DNA of 64,000 bases from CAZKWG01 sp964615375. GTDB taxonomy: Bacteria; Myxococcota_A; UBA796; CAZKWG01. Position 1 is the first letter of the stretch, and each line of letters opens with the position of its first letter. The stretch is from positions 1 to 64,000 of the forward strand of contig CAZTOW010000006.1 in NCBI GenBank assembly GCA_964615375.1. The letters are read 5' to 3'. The notes below the pieces were generated by a model. It was given only the letters and a program-made list of their open reading frames with translations, did no database searches and was not told the DNA's origin. Both the position numbers and the translations under genes were made by a program. This document shows, one piece after another, positions 56,629 to 64,000 of the stretch.

Positions 56629-58182
56629 TCACCGCCCCAGCGTGTAGAGCGCGCCCTGCTGAGCCATGGGGAGGGCCCAGCGCTCGCGCTCGTCGGCGCC
56701 CTCAGACGCCAGCCAGCCCTCCCGCAGCGCATCGCCTGGCTGGAACGCCGCATAGATCGCGCTGAACTCGCGCGAGGGCCACTCCTCCGTGGCGAAGGGG
56801 CCCACGAAGACCATGGATCGCGTCTCCGGCCCCTCCTGCGCCAGCGAGACCGTGGCCAGATCCCAGCGATAGCCCAGGCTCACCGCCCGGAACAGGTACA
56901 GGCCCATCCCCGGCGCGCCCCGCCCGTCGTCGAGGAGCAGGCCCACGGTGCCGTCCTCGCGCCCGTGCAGGGCGTAGAGCCCCTTCAGCGCGCGGTCCAC
57001 CTCCCACAGCGTCGGGTCCTGCGAGACGGGCGAGTAGCTCTCCGCCGGGCGCGGCCAGCTCCGGCCCGCGGCGCCGATCTCGTGCCCGTAGTCGCGGTTG
57101 GGGGGCGCCGCCTCGGTGCCCCCGAAGACCGAGGCCGTCCCCAGGAGCCCGATCAGCGCCACCGGCGCCCCCCAGGCCCGCAGCCGGGAGGCCCCCGCCA
57201 GCGCCGCCAGCAGCGGGATCATCGGCAGCAGGTACCGATCCTGCCGCTGCACGCTCTGGGCGAGCACCAGCCAGCCCCCCAGCGCGGCGAGCAGCGCCAG
57301 CGCCCGCGCGTCCGGGAGCGCCTCCCGTCGGCGCCGCCCCAGCACGCCCAGCCCCAGGGCCAGCGCCCCGGGCCAGCCCCAGGCGTCCAGCGCCGCCGCC
57401 GGGTACCAGCTCAGGTTCTCCCAGGCATACCAGGGCCCGCGCGCCAGATCCCGGGCCGCCACCAGGAACGGATCCGGGGCCGTGCTCGCCGCCACGTAGG
57501 CCAGCACGTCGTCGAAGCGCCAGAGCAGCCAGGGCCCGGCCACCGCGGCGAAGGCCAGCACCGCCTCCAGCAGCCGCGGCCAGCGCTGCTCGCGCACCAC
57601 CCAAACCCCCGCCAGCGCGCAGGGCGCCCAGAGGAACATGGGGAAGGTGTACTTGGACAGGAAGCCGAGCCCCATCCAGGCCCCCCAGGCCACGACGTGC
57701 GCCCGCCGGCTCAGCCGCTCGCTGGCCGCGAGGTGCGAGACCGCCTGCGCCGCGCAGGCCGCCGCCACGAGGTCCACCCCGCCCAGCTCCGCCTGCGCCC
57801 ACACCAGCGCGGGCGCCAGCAGCCACAGCACCCCCACCGCCCCGCCGCCCAGGCGCCGGATCCCGTCCGCGCACAGGGCCAGCAGCCCCGCCGACGCCAG
57901 CAGGTGCCCCCAACGCCCCGGCCCCGCCACGAGATAGGCCAGGGTCCAGGGCAGATATCCCCCCGGCGGGTGCGGAGCCAGCAGCGTGAGCAGCGAGCGC
58001 CCGAAGGCCCCGAGCTCCCCCGCCCGCAGGGCCGCCGCCAGCCGCATCGCCGCCCCCAGCACGTGCGGCCCGTCCCCCGCCGGCCAGCGCCCCGAGCGGA
58101 TCACCAGGGCCGCCCACCCGAGCAGCGCCAGCCCGAGCGCTGCCGGCCCGAGCCAGCGCGGGATCCGGCGCGGGAGCCTCAT
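56629..58182 (-). CDS. GT-C family membrane glycosyltransferase-like protein
   Basis: The 517-aa product has an early membrane segment and about ten more across residues 10-340, then a soluble C-terminal domain of about 170 residues. The first extracytoplasmic loop has GDGPHVLG, in the position of the PMT/ArnT catalytic acidic residue. Such proteins transfer sugars from polyprenyl phosphate donors to lipids or proteins on the outer face. ATG 58182 overlaps the preceding gene's stop by four bases (ATGA), so it is coupled to the lipoprotein gene at 58179. The acceptor is unknown. The 162 bases upstream of the pyrophosphatase start (56467-56628) hold nothing I can identify. Confidence 0.7.
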   Translation of the reverse strand: MRLPRRIPRWLGPAALGLALLGWAALVIRSGRWPAGDGPHVLGAAMRLAAALRAGELGAFGRSLLTLLAPHPPGGYLPWTLAYLVAGPGRWGHLLASAGLLALCADGIRRLGGGAVGVLWLLAPALVWAQAELGGVDLVAAACAAQAVSHLAASERLSRRAHVVAWGAWMGLGFLSKYTFPMFLWAPCALAGVWVVREQRWPRLLEAVLAFAAVAGPWLLWRFDDVLAYVAASTAPDPFLVAARDLARGPWYAWENLSWYPAAALDAWGWPGALALGLGVLGRRRREALPDARALALLAALGGWLVLAQSVQRQDRYLLPMIPLLAALAGASRLRAWGAPVALIGLLGTASVFGGTEAAPPNRDYGHEIGAAGRSWPRPAESYSPVSQDPTLWEVDRALKGLYALHGREDGTVGLLLDDGRGAPGMGLYLFRAVSLGYRWDLATVSLAQEGPETRSMVFVGPFATEEWPSREFSAIYAAFQPGDALREGWLASEGADERERWALPMAQQGALYTLGR

Positions 58183-59078
58183 GGTCCCGGCTCCTCGACG
58201 CAGGCCAGCATCCAGCCATCGACTAGCTTACCTAGTACGGGGCTCGTGCAGCTCGCCCGAGCGCCCAGGTCCAGCATGGGCGTCCAGGGGGTCCAATTCT
58301 GTCCGTCCAGGCTCATGGTGCGCACCGGCTGCCGCCGCCCGTTCAGGGCCGCCTGGGCCACCAGCCAGAGCTGCTCCACCGGCGGGCGCGTCACCACCGT
58401 GGCGAAGGGCACGCTCACCGCGGAGAAGCGCTGCACCACGCTCAGCGGCTCCCCCGCGGCGAGCACCACGGCGTCCGGGTGCTCCGTGGCGAAGAGGAGC
58501 AGCCTGCCGCCGAAGCGCACGGGCGCGGGATCAGCCAGCCCCGGCGCGGAGAGGCGCTCCAGCGGCGGCGGGGTCGAGCGGATCGGGTGGGATCCGGCGG
58601 CCTTCGCCGGGTCCCCTCCCCTCCCCTCGGGCGAGAAGTACCAGAAGCCTCCTTCGAAGCCCTGGCTGTCGATGGCGGCCACCGTGCCCGGGTCGTCCAG
58701 CTCCCAGGTCCTGGGCGTCCATGAGGCCGGGCTCGCGGCGCCCTCCATGGTCAGGCCCTCCACGCCCAGCCAGCCCCAGACCCGGAGCCGGGGGAAGAGC
58801 TCGTCCAGGGCCGAAGGCTCGGCCATGGGCAGCCCGGTGAGCGCGATCCGCCCCTCCTCCTCGTGGAGCCCGAGGCTGGAGACGCCCGCGGCCAGCGGTC
58901 GTGAAGCCCCCTGCCAGGGGCCCTCCGGATCCGGCGCGACGAAGATCCAGACCTTGAACGGCGCTCCCGGGTCCGCCAGCAGCGCCTCGGCCATGGGCTC
59001 GCCCCCACACCCGGCCCCGCCCGGCCCCGAGAGCGCGAGGGCGGCCACCAGGAGCGGAGCTGGGCGGGCGCGCGGCAC
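58179..59078 (-). CDS. Lipoprotein, unknown
   Basis: Starting at GTG 59078 the product is 299 aa with a short signal and lipobox (LSGPGGAGC, Cys about 23). The body has WIFVAPDPEGPWQG, SLGLHEEEGRIALTG, FWYFSPEGRGG and FGGRLLLFATEHPD. These fit repeated blades of a beta-propeller or glycosidase-like fold (an exported propeller is my best reading). The open frame goes back to 59309 but overlaps the divergent acylase gene, so the short start is preferred. It overlaps the GT-C-like gene start, so they are made together. Confidence 0.6.
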   Translation of the reverse strand: MPRARPAPLLVAALALSGPGGAGCGGEPMAEALLADPGAPFKVWIFVAPDPEGPWQGASRPLAAGVSSLGLHEEEGRIALTGLPMAEPSALDELFPRLRVWGWLGVEGLTMEGAASPASWTPRTWELDDPGTVAAIDSQGFEGGFWYFSPEGRGGDPAKAAGSHPIRSTPPPLERLSAPGLADPAPVRFGGRLLLFATEHPDAVVLAAGEPLSVVQRFSAVSVPFATVVTRPPVEQLWLVAQAALNGRRQPVRTMSLDGQNWTPWTPMLDLGARASCTSPVLGKLVDGWMLACVEEPGP

Positions 59079-59180
59079 GGCTCGACGGTAGCACACGCGC
59101 CCCCCAGACTTCGGGTATGCTCGCCCCGCCCCTCGGAGGTCCCCCTGGCCTTCCCCCGCGTCCGCCGCGCGCTCGGCCTG

Positions 59181-61496
59181 ATGGCCGGGCTCCTCCCGCT
59201 CGGCTCGCTGGCCTTCCTCGGCTGGTTCGCCTGGAGCTGGTCGCGCCAGGGCCTCGCGCCGGACGAGCTCGACCCCGGCCAGGGCGCCCGCGTGGATCTC
59301 GACGAGCACGGCGTCCCCACCATCGTCGCCACCAACTGGAGCAACCTGGCCAGCGCGCAGGGCTACACCGTCGCGTCAGAGCGCCTCTGGCAGATGGATC
59401 TCATGCGCCGGGCGGCCGGGGGCGGGCTCTCCGAGTGGTTCGGGAGCGCGGCGATCTCCGCCGATCTCGGCCAGCTCCAGGAGGACTGGCCCGGGGTGGC
59501 CCGCGGGCTGGCCGAGCACCTGCCCGAGGACCAGCGGGAGAGCTGTGACGCTTATGCCGAGGGCGTCAACCGCTTCATCACGCGGCACCCGGACCGCTGG
59601 GGGATCGAGTACACCGTCCTGCGCGCGGAGCCCGAGCCCTGGACCTGCGCCGACTCCATGCTGATCCTGCTGGCCATGGCCCGGGACCTCAGCGCGAGCT
59701 CCGACGACGATCTGGCGCTCTGGGGCTGGCGGGCCGCCCTCGACGAGGACTGGGAGCGCTTCCTCTTCCCTGAGGAGCACCCCTGGAGCCGGCCCCTCTT
59801 CGGGCAGAGCGGCGGGCCCCTCGCCCTCCCCACCCGCGCCCTCCCCCGCGCTGAGCTCCCGCCGGGCTTCGGGCCGCGCGACCACGAGATCACGCCGGGC
59901 AGCAACAGCTGGGCGTGGAGAGGCTCGTCCGGCGCGCTGCTGGCCAACGACCCGCACCTCGGCGCCAACGTCCCCCACCTCTGGTACCTCGTCCGGCTGT
60001 ACATCTCGCCCCAGGACTGGGTGGTCGGATCGGCGATCCCCGGCGTCCCTGGCGTGGTCCTGGGCATGAACCCCGCGCTGGCCTGGACGTTCACCAACAC
60101 GCACGAGGACGTGGACGACCGGGTCATCGAGGAGATCGACGCGGCCCAGCAGCGCTATGTCTCCCGCTATGAGGAGGGCCCGGACGGGACGCGGGTCCCG
60201 GTCTGGCGGGAGATCGAGCGCCGCCAGCTCCTGCTGGAGGTCAAGGGCGAGGACCCGGTGCCGGTGGTCGCGCGCTTCACCGAGCGCGGCCCGCTGTCGA
60301 GCGTGGACGGGCCGGAGGGGCCGGTGCTGGTGAGCCGGCTCTGGCTGCCCTTCCAGGATCCGGCGAAGGTGGCGCACAACCCTGGCTTCCTCTTCGCGCG
60401 GGCCCGCAGCCTCGACGCGCTCCAGGGGGCCATCGACCGCTTCCGCTTCCCCTCCCAGAACGTGCTGGCCATGGACCGCGCGGGCGCCATCCTCTACCGG
60501 AGCTCCGGCCTCGGCGTGCTCCGCCAGAGCGACGGCGCCACCCCCGGCCCCGCCGCCACCCACGCCTGGCTCGGCCTCGCACCGCCGTCGGAGCGCCCCC
60601 GCCTGCTCATCCCCGCCGACGCCCCCGGGCCGGTCCACCTGGAGACCGCCAACAACCGCGTCTGGGTGGGCCCCTGGCACGAGGGCTGGGACTCGGACGG
60701 GCGGGTGGCGCGGATCCGCACGCTCCTGGACGGTCGGGATGATCTGACCCCCCAGGATATGCAGCGCGTCCAGATGGACACCCACAGCCGCCTGCTGCAG
60801 ATGCTGGTGCAGTGGACGGCGAAGCGCCACACCCCGCTGGACGGGATGGAGCGCGACATGGCTGAGCGCTGGGAGCGCTGGGACGGCTACGCCACCAGCG
60901 ACCCGCGCGTGTTCACCGAGGCCCTGGCCGTGCAGGGCGCCCTCGAGCAGACCCTCCTGCGCAGCGTGCGCCGCCACCTGCTCCCGCCCGCGCTCAAGCG
61001 CGCGCCCTACGCCTGGGGCCGCTCGGACGCCTGGGTGCTGCGGACGCTGGGCCTCGCCGATCCGAGCTTCTACGACGCGATCGACTGGGAGCGCGCCCGC
61101 GCCGAGGAGGTCGTCTCCCTCTTCGGCCTGAGCGGAGAGGAGCTGGCGGCCGAGGCCGTGCGCGCCGCGGCCCAGGTGCGCGAGCTCTACACCGAGACCA
61201 ACCGCTGGGCGGCCCAGCACCCCTTCGTGGACCGGGTCCCGCTGCTGGGGCCGCGCTTCGCCATCGGGACGCCCGAGCAGGTGGGCTTCTCCGACCTCGT
61301 CCGCTCCGAGCGCCCGCGCGGCGGGGCCTCCGCCCGCTTCGTCTGGGACCTGATCCACCCGGAGAACAGCACCTGGATCACGCCCGTCGGTCAGTCCGGG
61401 CACGTCCGGTCCATCCACTACGCTGACCTCCAGCCCCTCTTCCACGCGGACCAGCGCCTCCCCGTCTTCGACCGGACCCACGACTGGGGGTTTTAG
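59181..61496 (+). CDS. Penicillin acylase family Ntn hydrolase
   Basis: The 771-aa precursor has an N-terminal hydrophobic segment (about 1-20), the alpha chain (about 30-240) and the spacer/beta boundary at ITPGSNSWAW, where Ser 241 becomes the N-terminal nucleophile after self-cleavage. LLANDPHLGANVPHLWYLVRL is the following family motif. It should hydrolyse amide bonds of acyl side chains (N-acyl amino acids, acyl-homoserine lactones or penicillins) in the periplasm. I report ATG 59181; GGAGG at 59135-59139 would instead fit a CTG start at 59145 giving a basic n-region (RVRR). Beta-chain His/Asn residues are not checked one by one. Confidence 0.88.
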   Translation: MAGLLPLGSLAFLGWFAWSWSRQGLAPDELDPGQGARVDLDEHGVPTIVATNWSNLASAQGYTVASERLWQMDLMRRAAGGGLSEWFGSAAISADLGQLQEDWPGVARGLAEHLPEDQRESCDAYAEGVNRFITRHPDRWGIEYTVLRAEPEPWTCADSMLILLAMARDLSASSDDDLALWGWRAALDEDWERFLFPEEHPWSRPLFGQSGGPLALPTRALPRAELPPGFGPRDHEITPGSNSWAWRGSSGALLANDPHLGANVPHLWYLVRLYISPQDWVVGSAIPGVPGVVLGMNPALAWTFTNTHEDVDDRVIEEIDAAQQRYVSRYEEGPDGTRVPVWREIERRQLLLEVKGEDPVPVVARFTERGPLSSVDGPEGPVLVSRLWLPFQDPAKVAHNPGFLFARARSLDALQGAIDRFRFPSQNVLAMDRAGAILYRSSGLGVLRQSDGATPGPAATHAWLGLAPPSERPRLLIPADAPGPVHLETANNRVWVGPWHEGWDSDGRVARIRTLLDGRDDLTPQDMQRVQMDTHSRLLQMLVQWTAKRHTPLDGMERDMAERWERWDGYATSDPRVFTEALAVQGALEQTLLRSVRRHLLPPALKRAPYAWGRSDAWVLRTLGLADPSFYDAIDWERARAEEVVSLFGLSGEELAAEAVRAAAQVRELYTETNRWAAQHPFVDRVPLLGPRFAIGTPEQVGFSDLVRSERPRGGASARFVWDLIHPENSTWITPVGQSGHVRSIHYADLQPLFHADQRLPVFDRTHDWGF

Positions 61497-63169
61497 TGCG
61501 GGCGAGGCCGCCGGCCCTGCTCCACCTGCTGCTGGCGCTGGTGGCGAGCTGGCCCCTGGCCCGGGATCCCCGCGGCGTCCTGCTGGGGAGCCCGGATCTG
61601 GACGTCTGGAACCACGCCTGGGGCCCCTGGTGGTGGTGGAGCAGCCTGTCCGGGGGCGCGCTGCCCTGGCGAACGGAGCTGCTCCGCGCGCCCGAGGGCG
61701 GGGTGCTGTGGTTCATCGATCCCGTCCTGGCGGCGGGGAGCGCGCCGCTGGTGCCGATCCTGGGGGTGGCGGGGGCCTGGAACGCGGCCCTGCTGCTGAG
61801 CCTCGCCCTGACGAGCTGGTCGGGGGCGGCGCTGGCGCGGGCGCTGGGGGAGGAGAGCCGGCCGGTGGGCGCGCTGGGGCAGAGCGTGGCGGCGGCGGCG
61901 CTCACCTGCTCGGGGGCGACGCTGGCGGCCCTGCACAACGGGGTCTCCGAGGCCCTGCACCTGTGGGCCGCGGCCCTCGCGCTGGCGGCCTCCGAGCGCA
62001 TGATCCGCACGGCGGAGCTCCGGCGGGCCGCGGAGGCCGGGGCGCTCGCGGGCCTGGCGGCCTTCACCTCGCCCTACCTGGGGCTGGGGGTCGGGCTCGC
62101 GCTCGGGGTCCGCGCGCTGCTGGCGCTCGGGGAGGCGGGGAGGCGCGGGAGGGCGCGGCTGCTGCGCGTGCTCGGAGTCTGGGCGCTGGTGGCGGGGGCC
62201 CTGGGGGCGCTGGGGGCGGCGCCGCTCGCGCTCCAGCTCGGCGCCGCGGACGCCATCGTGCGCCGTCCCGACGCGATGGACGCCACGCTGGCCCTGCACA
62301 ACGCGACCGATCCGCGCGATCTGCTCCTGCCGCTGCGGGGCGCACCTCGCGGCGAGGAGGGCTTCGCCGGCGGGGCCTACCTCGGGCTTGTGGCGCTGGG
62401 GCTGGCGATCCTGCACCCGCGTCGGGGCTGGCTGGTCTCGGCGCTGCTCTGCGCGATCTGCGGCCTCGGCCCCTGGCTCTCCTGGGGAGGAGCCTGGGTG
62501 GACCTGGCCGGAGAGCGCGTCCCCCTGCCCTGGCGGGCGCTGCAGCTCCTGCTCCCCTTCGGGCTCACCCACCCGGGGAGGCTGCTGGCGGTGTCCGCCA
62601 CGCTCCTGGCGGGGCTGGCGGGGGCGGGGGCGGAGCGGCTGTCAGCGCGGAGGGGGGCGGCGCTCCTGGTCCCGGCGGTGGCCCTGGACGGGCTGCTGCT
62701 CTCGGGTGTGCCCTGGCCGCTGCCCACCGCGGACGCCAGGATCCCCGCGATCTACGCCACGCTCGAGGGTGAGACTGGCGGCGTGGTGCTGGACCTGCCC
62801 ACCGACGTCGGGGCGACCATGGCCACCAGCCGCTACCTCTACTGGCAGTCGGCGCACGGGAGGCCGATCCCCTACGCGCCGGACGCGCGGGCCAGCACGG
62901 CCTCGCTCATCGACGATCCCTTCTTCCGCGCCCTGGCGGCGACGGCGCGGCGGCGGGCGGACGAGCAGCAGGCGACCGGGCTCGACGGGCCCGAAGACAT
63001 GGATCTCCGACCTGAGCGGCTGCGCGACCGGGGGGTGCGCTGGATCGTGCTGCACCCGAGCCTGGACGAGGACGCGGCCGGGCGGGCCCGCGCGATCCTG
63101 GAGCGCACGCTCGGCCCGGGGACGAGGGTGGAGGAGGCGCTTCGCTGGGAGCTCACGCCTCCGCGGTGA
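61496..63169 (+). CDS. Polytopic membrane protein, GT-C/YfhO-like
   Basis: The 557-aa product starts with GTG sharing one base with the acylase stop (TAGTG), so it is coupled to it. It has a first membrane segment with a following Asp (PDLDVWNHAWGPWWWW, about 32-47; the Asp fits the GT-C acidic site), about ten further segments to about 410, and a soluble C-terminal domain of about 140 residues with Asp/Arg-rich ends. The layout is that of YfhO or PMT-like transferases. The substrate is unknown. It differs from the GT-C-like gene at 56629 in size and loop sequence. Confidence 0.65.
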   Translation: MRARPPALLHLLLALVASWPLARDPRGVLLGSPDLDVWNHAWGPWWWWSSLSGGALPWRTELLRAPEGGVLWFIDPVLAAGSAPLVPILGVAGAWNAALLLSLALTSWSGAALARALGEESRPVGALGQSVAAAALTCSGATLAALHNGVSEALHLWAAALALAASERMIRTAELRRAAEAGALAGLAAFTSPYLGLGVGLALGVRALLALGEAGRRGRARLLRVLGVWALVAGALGALGAAPLALQLGAADAIVRRPDAMDATLALHNATDPRDLLLPLRGAPRGEEGFAGGAYLGLVALGLAILHPRRGWLVSALLCAICGLGPWLSWGGAWVDLAGERVPLPWRALQLLLPFGLTHPGRLLAVSATLLAGLAGAGAERLSARRGAALLVPAVALDGLLLSGVPWPLPTADARIPAIYATLEGETGGVVLDLPTDVGATMATSRYLYWQSAHGRPIPYAPDARASTASLIDDPFFRALAATARRRADEQQATGLDGPEDMDLRPERLRDRGVRWIVLHPSLDEDAAGRARAILERTLGPGTRVEEALRWELTPPR

Positions 63170-63185
63170 TGAACGCTGGCGCTGA

Positions 63186-63225
63186 GCTCGCGACGGCGCC
63201 CGACAAACAGGGCGCCGTCGTGAGC
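63186..63225. terminator. Strong hairpin between convergent genes
   Basis: GCTCGCGACGGCGCCC pairs with GGGCGCCGTCGTGAGC around GACAAACA, a 16-base stem with one mismatch. It lies 16 bases after the stop of the GT-C/YfhO-like gene and 13 bases after the stop of the minus-strand RTX gene. No T-run follows on either strand, so it may be a factor-dependent or RNA-stabilising element; placement still supports a terminator role. Confidence 0.6.
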
Positions 63226-63238
63226 CCGTACGACAAGG

Positions 63239-64000
63239 CTACGGGCAGCTGGCCGGCTTGGAGGTGAGCGTGGTCTCGCACTCCTGGACCGCCTCGGCGC
63301 CGCAGGCGTCCGAGCCGGCGCGACCGATGGCCGAGTCCGTGTCGTTGCCGCCCCAGAGCTGGTCGTCGTCAGCGCCGCCGCAGATGCTGTCGTTGCCGTT
63401 GCCGCCGCAGATGGCGTCCGCGTTCTCGTTGCCCATCAGCTTGTCGTCACCCGCGCCGCCGTCGATCTTGTCCGCGCCGGTGCCGCCGACGATGAGGTCG
63501 ATGTCGCCGCCGCCGCGGAGGGTGTCCGCGCCCGCGTCGCCCGTGATGGTGTCCTCGCCGCCGTCACCGTCGATGGTGTCGTCGCCGTCGTTGCCGTGCA
63601 GGACGTCCTTGCCCGAGCCGCCGGAGATGGTGTCGTTGCCCAGGTCGCCGGTGATCTCGTCCGCGCCGCTGTTGCCGTAGATGGTGTCCGCGTCCTCGTC
63701 GCCATGGAGCTGATCGTCGTAGGACGAGCTGGTGTTCGACCCGTAGATGATGTCGCTGCCCGCGTGCCCGGCCACGAAGCCGACCAGGCGAGACGCCGTG
63801 CCCATGTTGGCGAGGTCATAGGTGACGCCGCTCACGGTGGTCGTGAACGAGATGGTGTCCGCGTAGGCCGAGCCGGAGACGGAGATGCGGTTGACATCAT
63901 CGCTGGTCAGCTCGCAGCAGAAGAGGTTCCCGGCCGAGTCCTGACCCCAGGCCGAGTAGTCGTAGCTGGTGAGCGCCGAGACGATGGTGATGCTGGCCGC
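63239..64000 (-). CDS. RTX-type Ca-binding repeat protein, C-terminal part (runs off the right edge)
   Basis: The open frame continues without a stop to base 64000, so the start is outside; 253 residues are visible. Upstream of about residue 56 is a non-repeat region (SITIVSALTSYDYSAWGQDSAG, with CCEL). Then about twelve GGxGxDxUx nonapeptides follow, such as GNSGADEITGDLGNDTI and GNDGDDTIDGDGGEDTI, the calcium-binding parallel beta-roll of RTX exoproteins. Near the C-terminus repeats carry Cys (ICGGNGNDSICGG). RTX proteins are usually exported by type I secretion; no secretion genes are in the window. An internal GTG at 63835 should not be taken as the start. Confidence 0.85.
   Translation of the reverse strand, partial: AASITIVSALTSYDYSAWGQDSAGNLFCCELTSDDVNRISVSGSAYADTISFTTTVSGVTYDLANMGTASRLVGFVAGHAGSDIIYGSNTSSSYDDQLHGDEDADTIYGNSGADEITGDLGNDTISGGSGKDVLHGNDGDDTIDGDGGEDTITGDAGADTLRGGGDIDLIVGGTGADKIDGGAGDDKLMGNENADAICGGNGNDSICGGADDDQLWGGNDTDSAIGRAGSDACGAEAVQECETTLTSKPASCP

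Overview
The window is high-GC, almost fully coding bacterial DNA. It is rich in lipoproteins with Asp/Thr microsatellite linkers, MopE-like Asp-rich motifs, von Willebrand A-like domains and Cys-rich repeats. It also has a membrane pyrophosphatase, an LPS-type heptosyltransferase and a GAF/PAS sigma-54 activator. This suits a Gram-negative member of the former Deltaproteobacteria, most likely a Myxococcota relative; that placement is inference from style and not from a marker gene. I saw no rRNA, tRNA, CRISPR array, insertion sequence or phage module.

Layout. 1-5.7 kb: a hexamer microsatellite, FxsA, a PlsC-type acyltransferase, a MopE-like lipoprotein and a DUF4157 protein. 5.7-19.6 kb: a catabolic locus with an amino-acid/polyamine ABC transporter (substrate-binding protein fused to permease), an L-lysine-6-transaminase-like enzyme, a eukaryote-type GABA transaminase, two paralogous GNAT-like proteins of unknown function, a histone-deacetylase/acetylpolyamine-amidohydrolase enzyme, a PuuB-like FAD oxidase and a sigma-54 activator. 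20-23.3 kb: two lipoproteins, one with a PEP-synthase/dikinase-like body. 23.3-29.5 kb: an MNIO (DUF692) enzyme, its partner and a small CxxC peptide (a RiPP-like trio), followed by three paralogous ATP-grasp ligases and an RlpA-like lipoprotein. 29.6-35.1 kb: an esterase, two lipoproteins, a TPR protein, ffh and a heptosyltransferase. 35.1-38.0 kb: an NrtR-like Nudix regulator, an SPFH protein and a divergent NAD-kinase-like protein. 38-41.2 kb: a CorC/HlyC protein and AidB. 41.2-48 kb: a tightly overlapped run of a GlmL/MutL-like ASKHA ATPase, a DUF6754 protein and several membrane proteins of unknown function. 48-56.5 kb: a lamin-tail lipoprotein, TerC, an ExbB-ExbD-ExbD motor, a lipoprotein and a membrane pyrophosphatase. 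56.6-64 kb: two polytopic (GT-C-like) proteins, a lipoprotein, a penicillin-acylase-family hydrolase and the C-terminal part of an RTX-type protein that runs off the right edge.

The best candidates for undescribed biology are the MNIO/peptide/ATP-grasp neighbourhood (23.3-29.5 kb), the ASKHA-DUF6754 membrane cluster (41.2-48 kb), the GNAT-like paralogue pair inside the polyamine/lysine locus (10.0 and 15.9 kb), and the NrtR-SPFH-NAD-kinase-like operon (35.1-38 kb). All functions are read from motifs and remembered family signatures; no database search was run.
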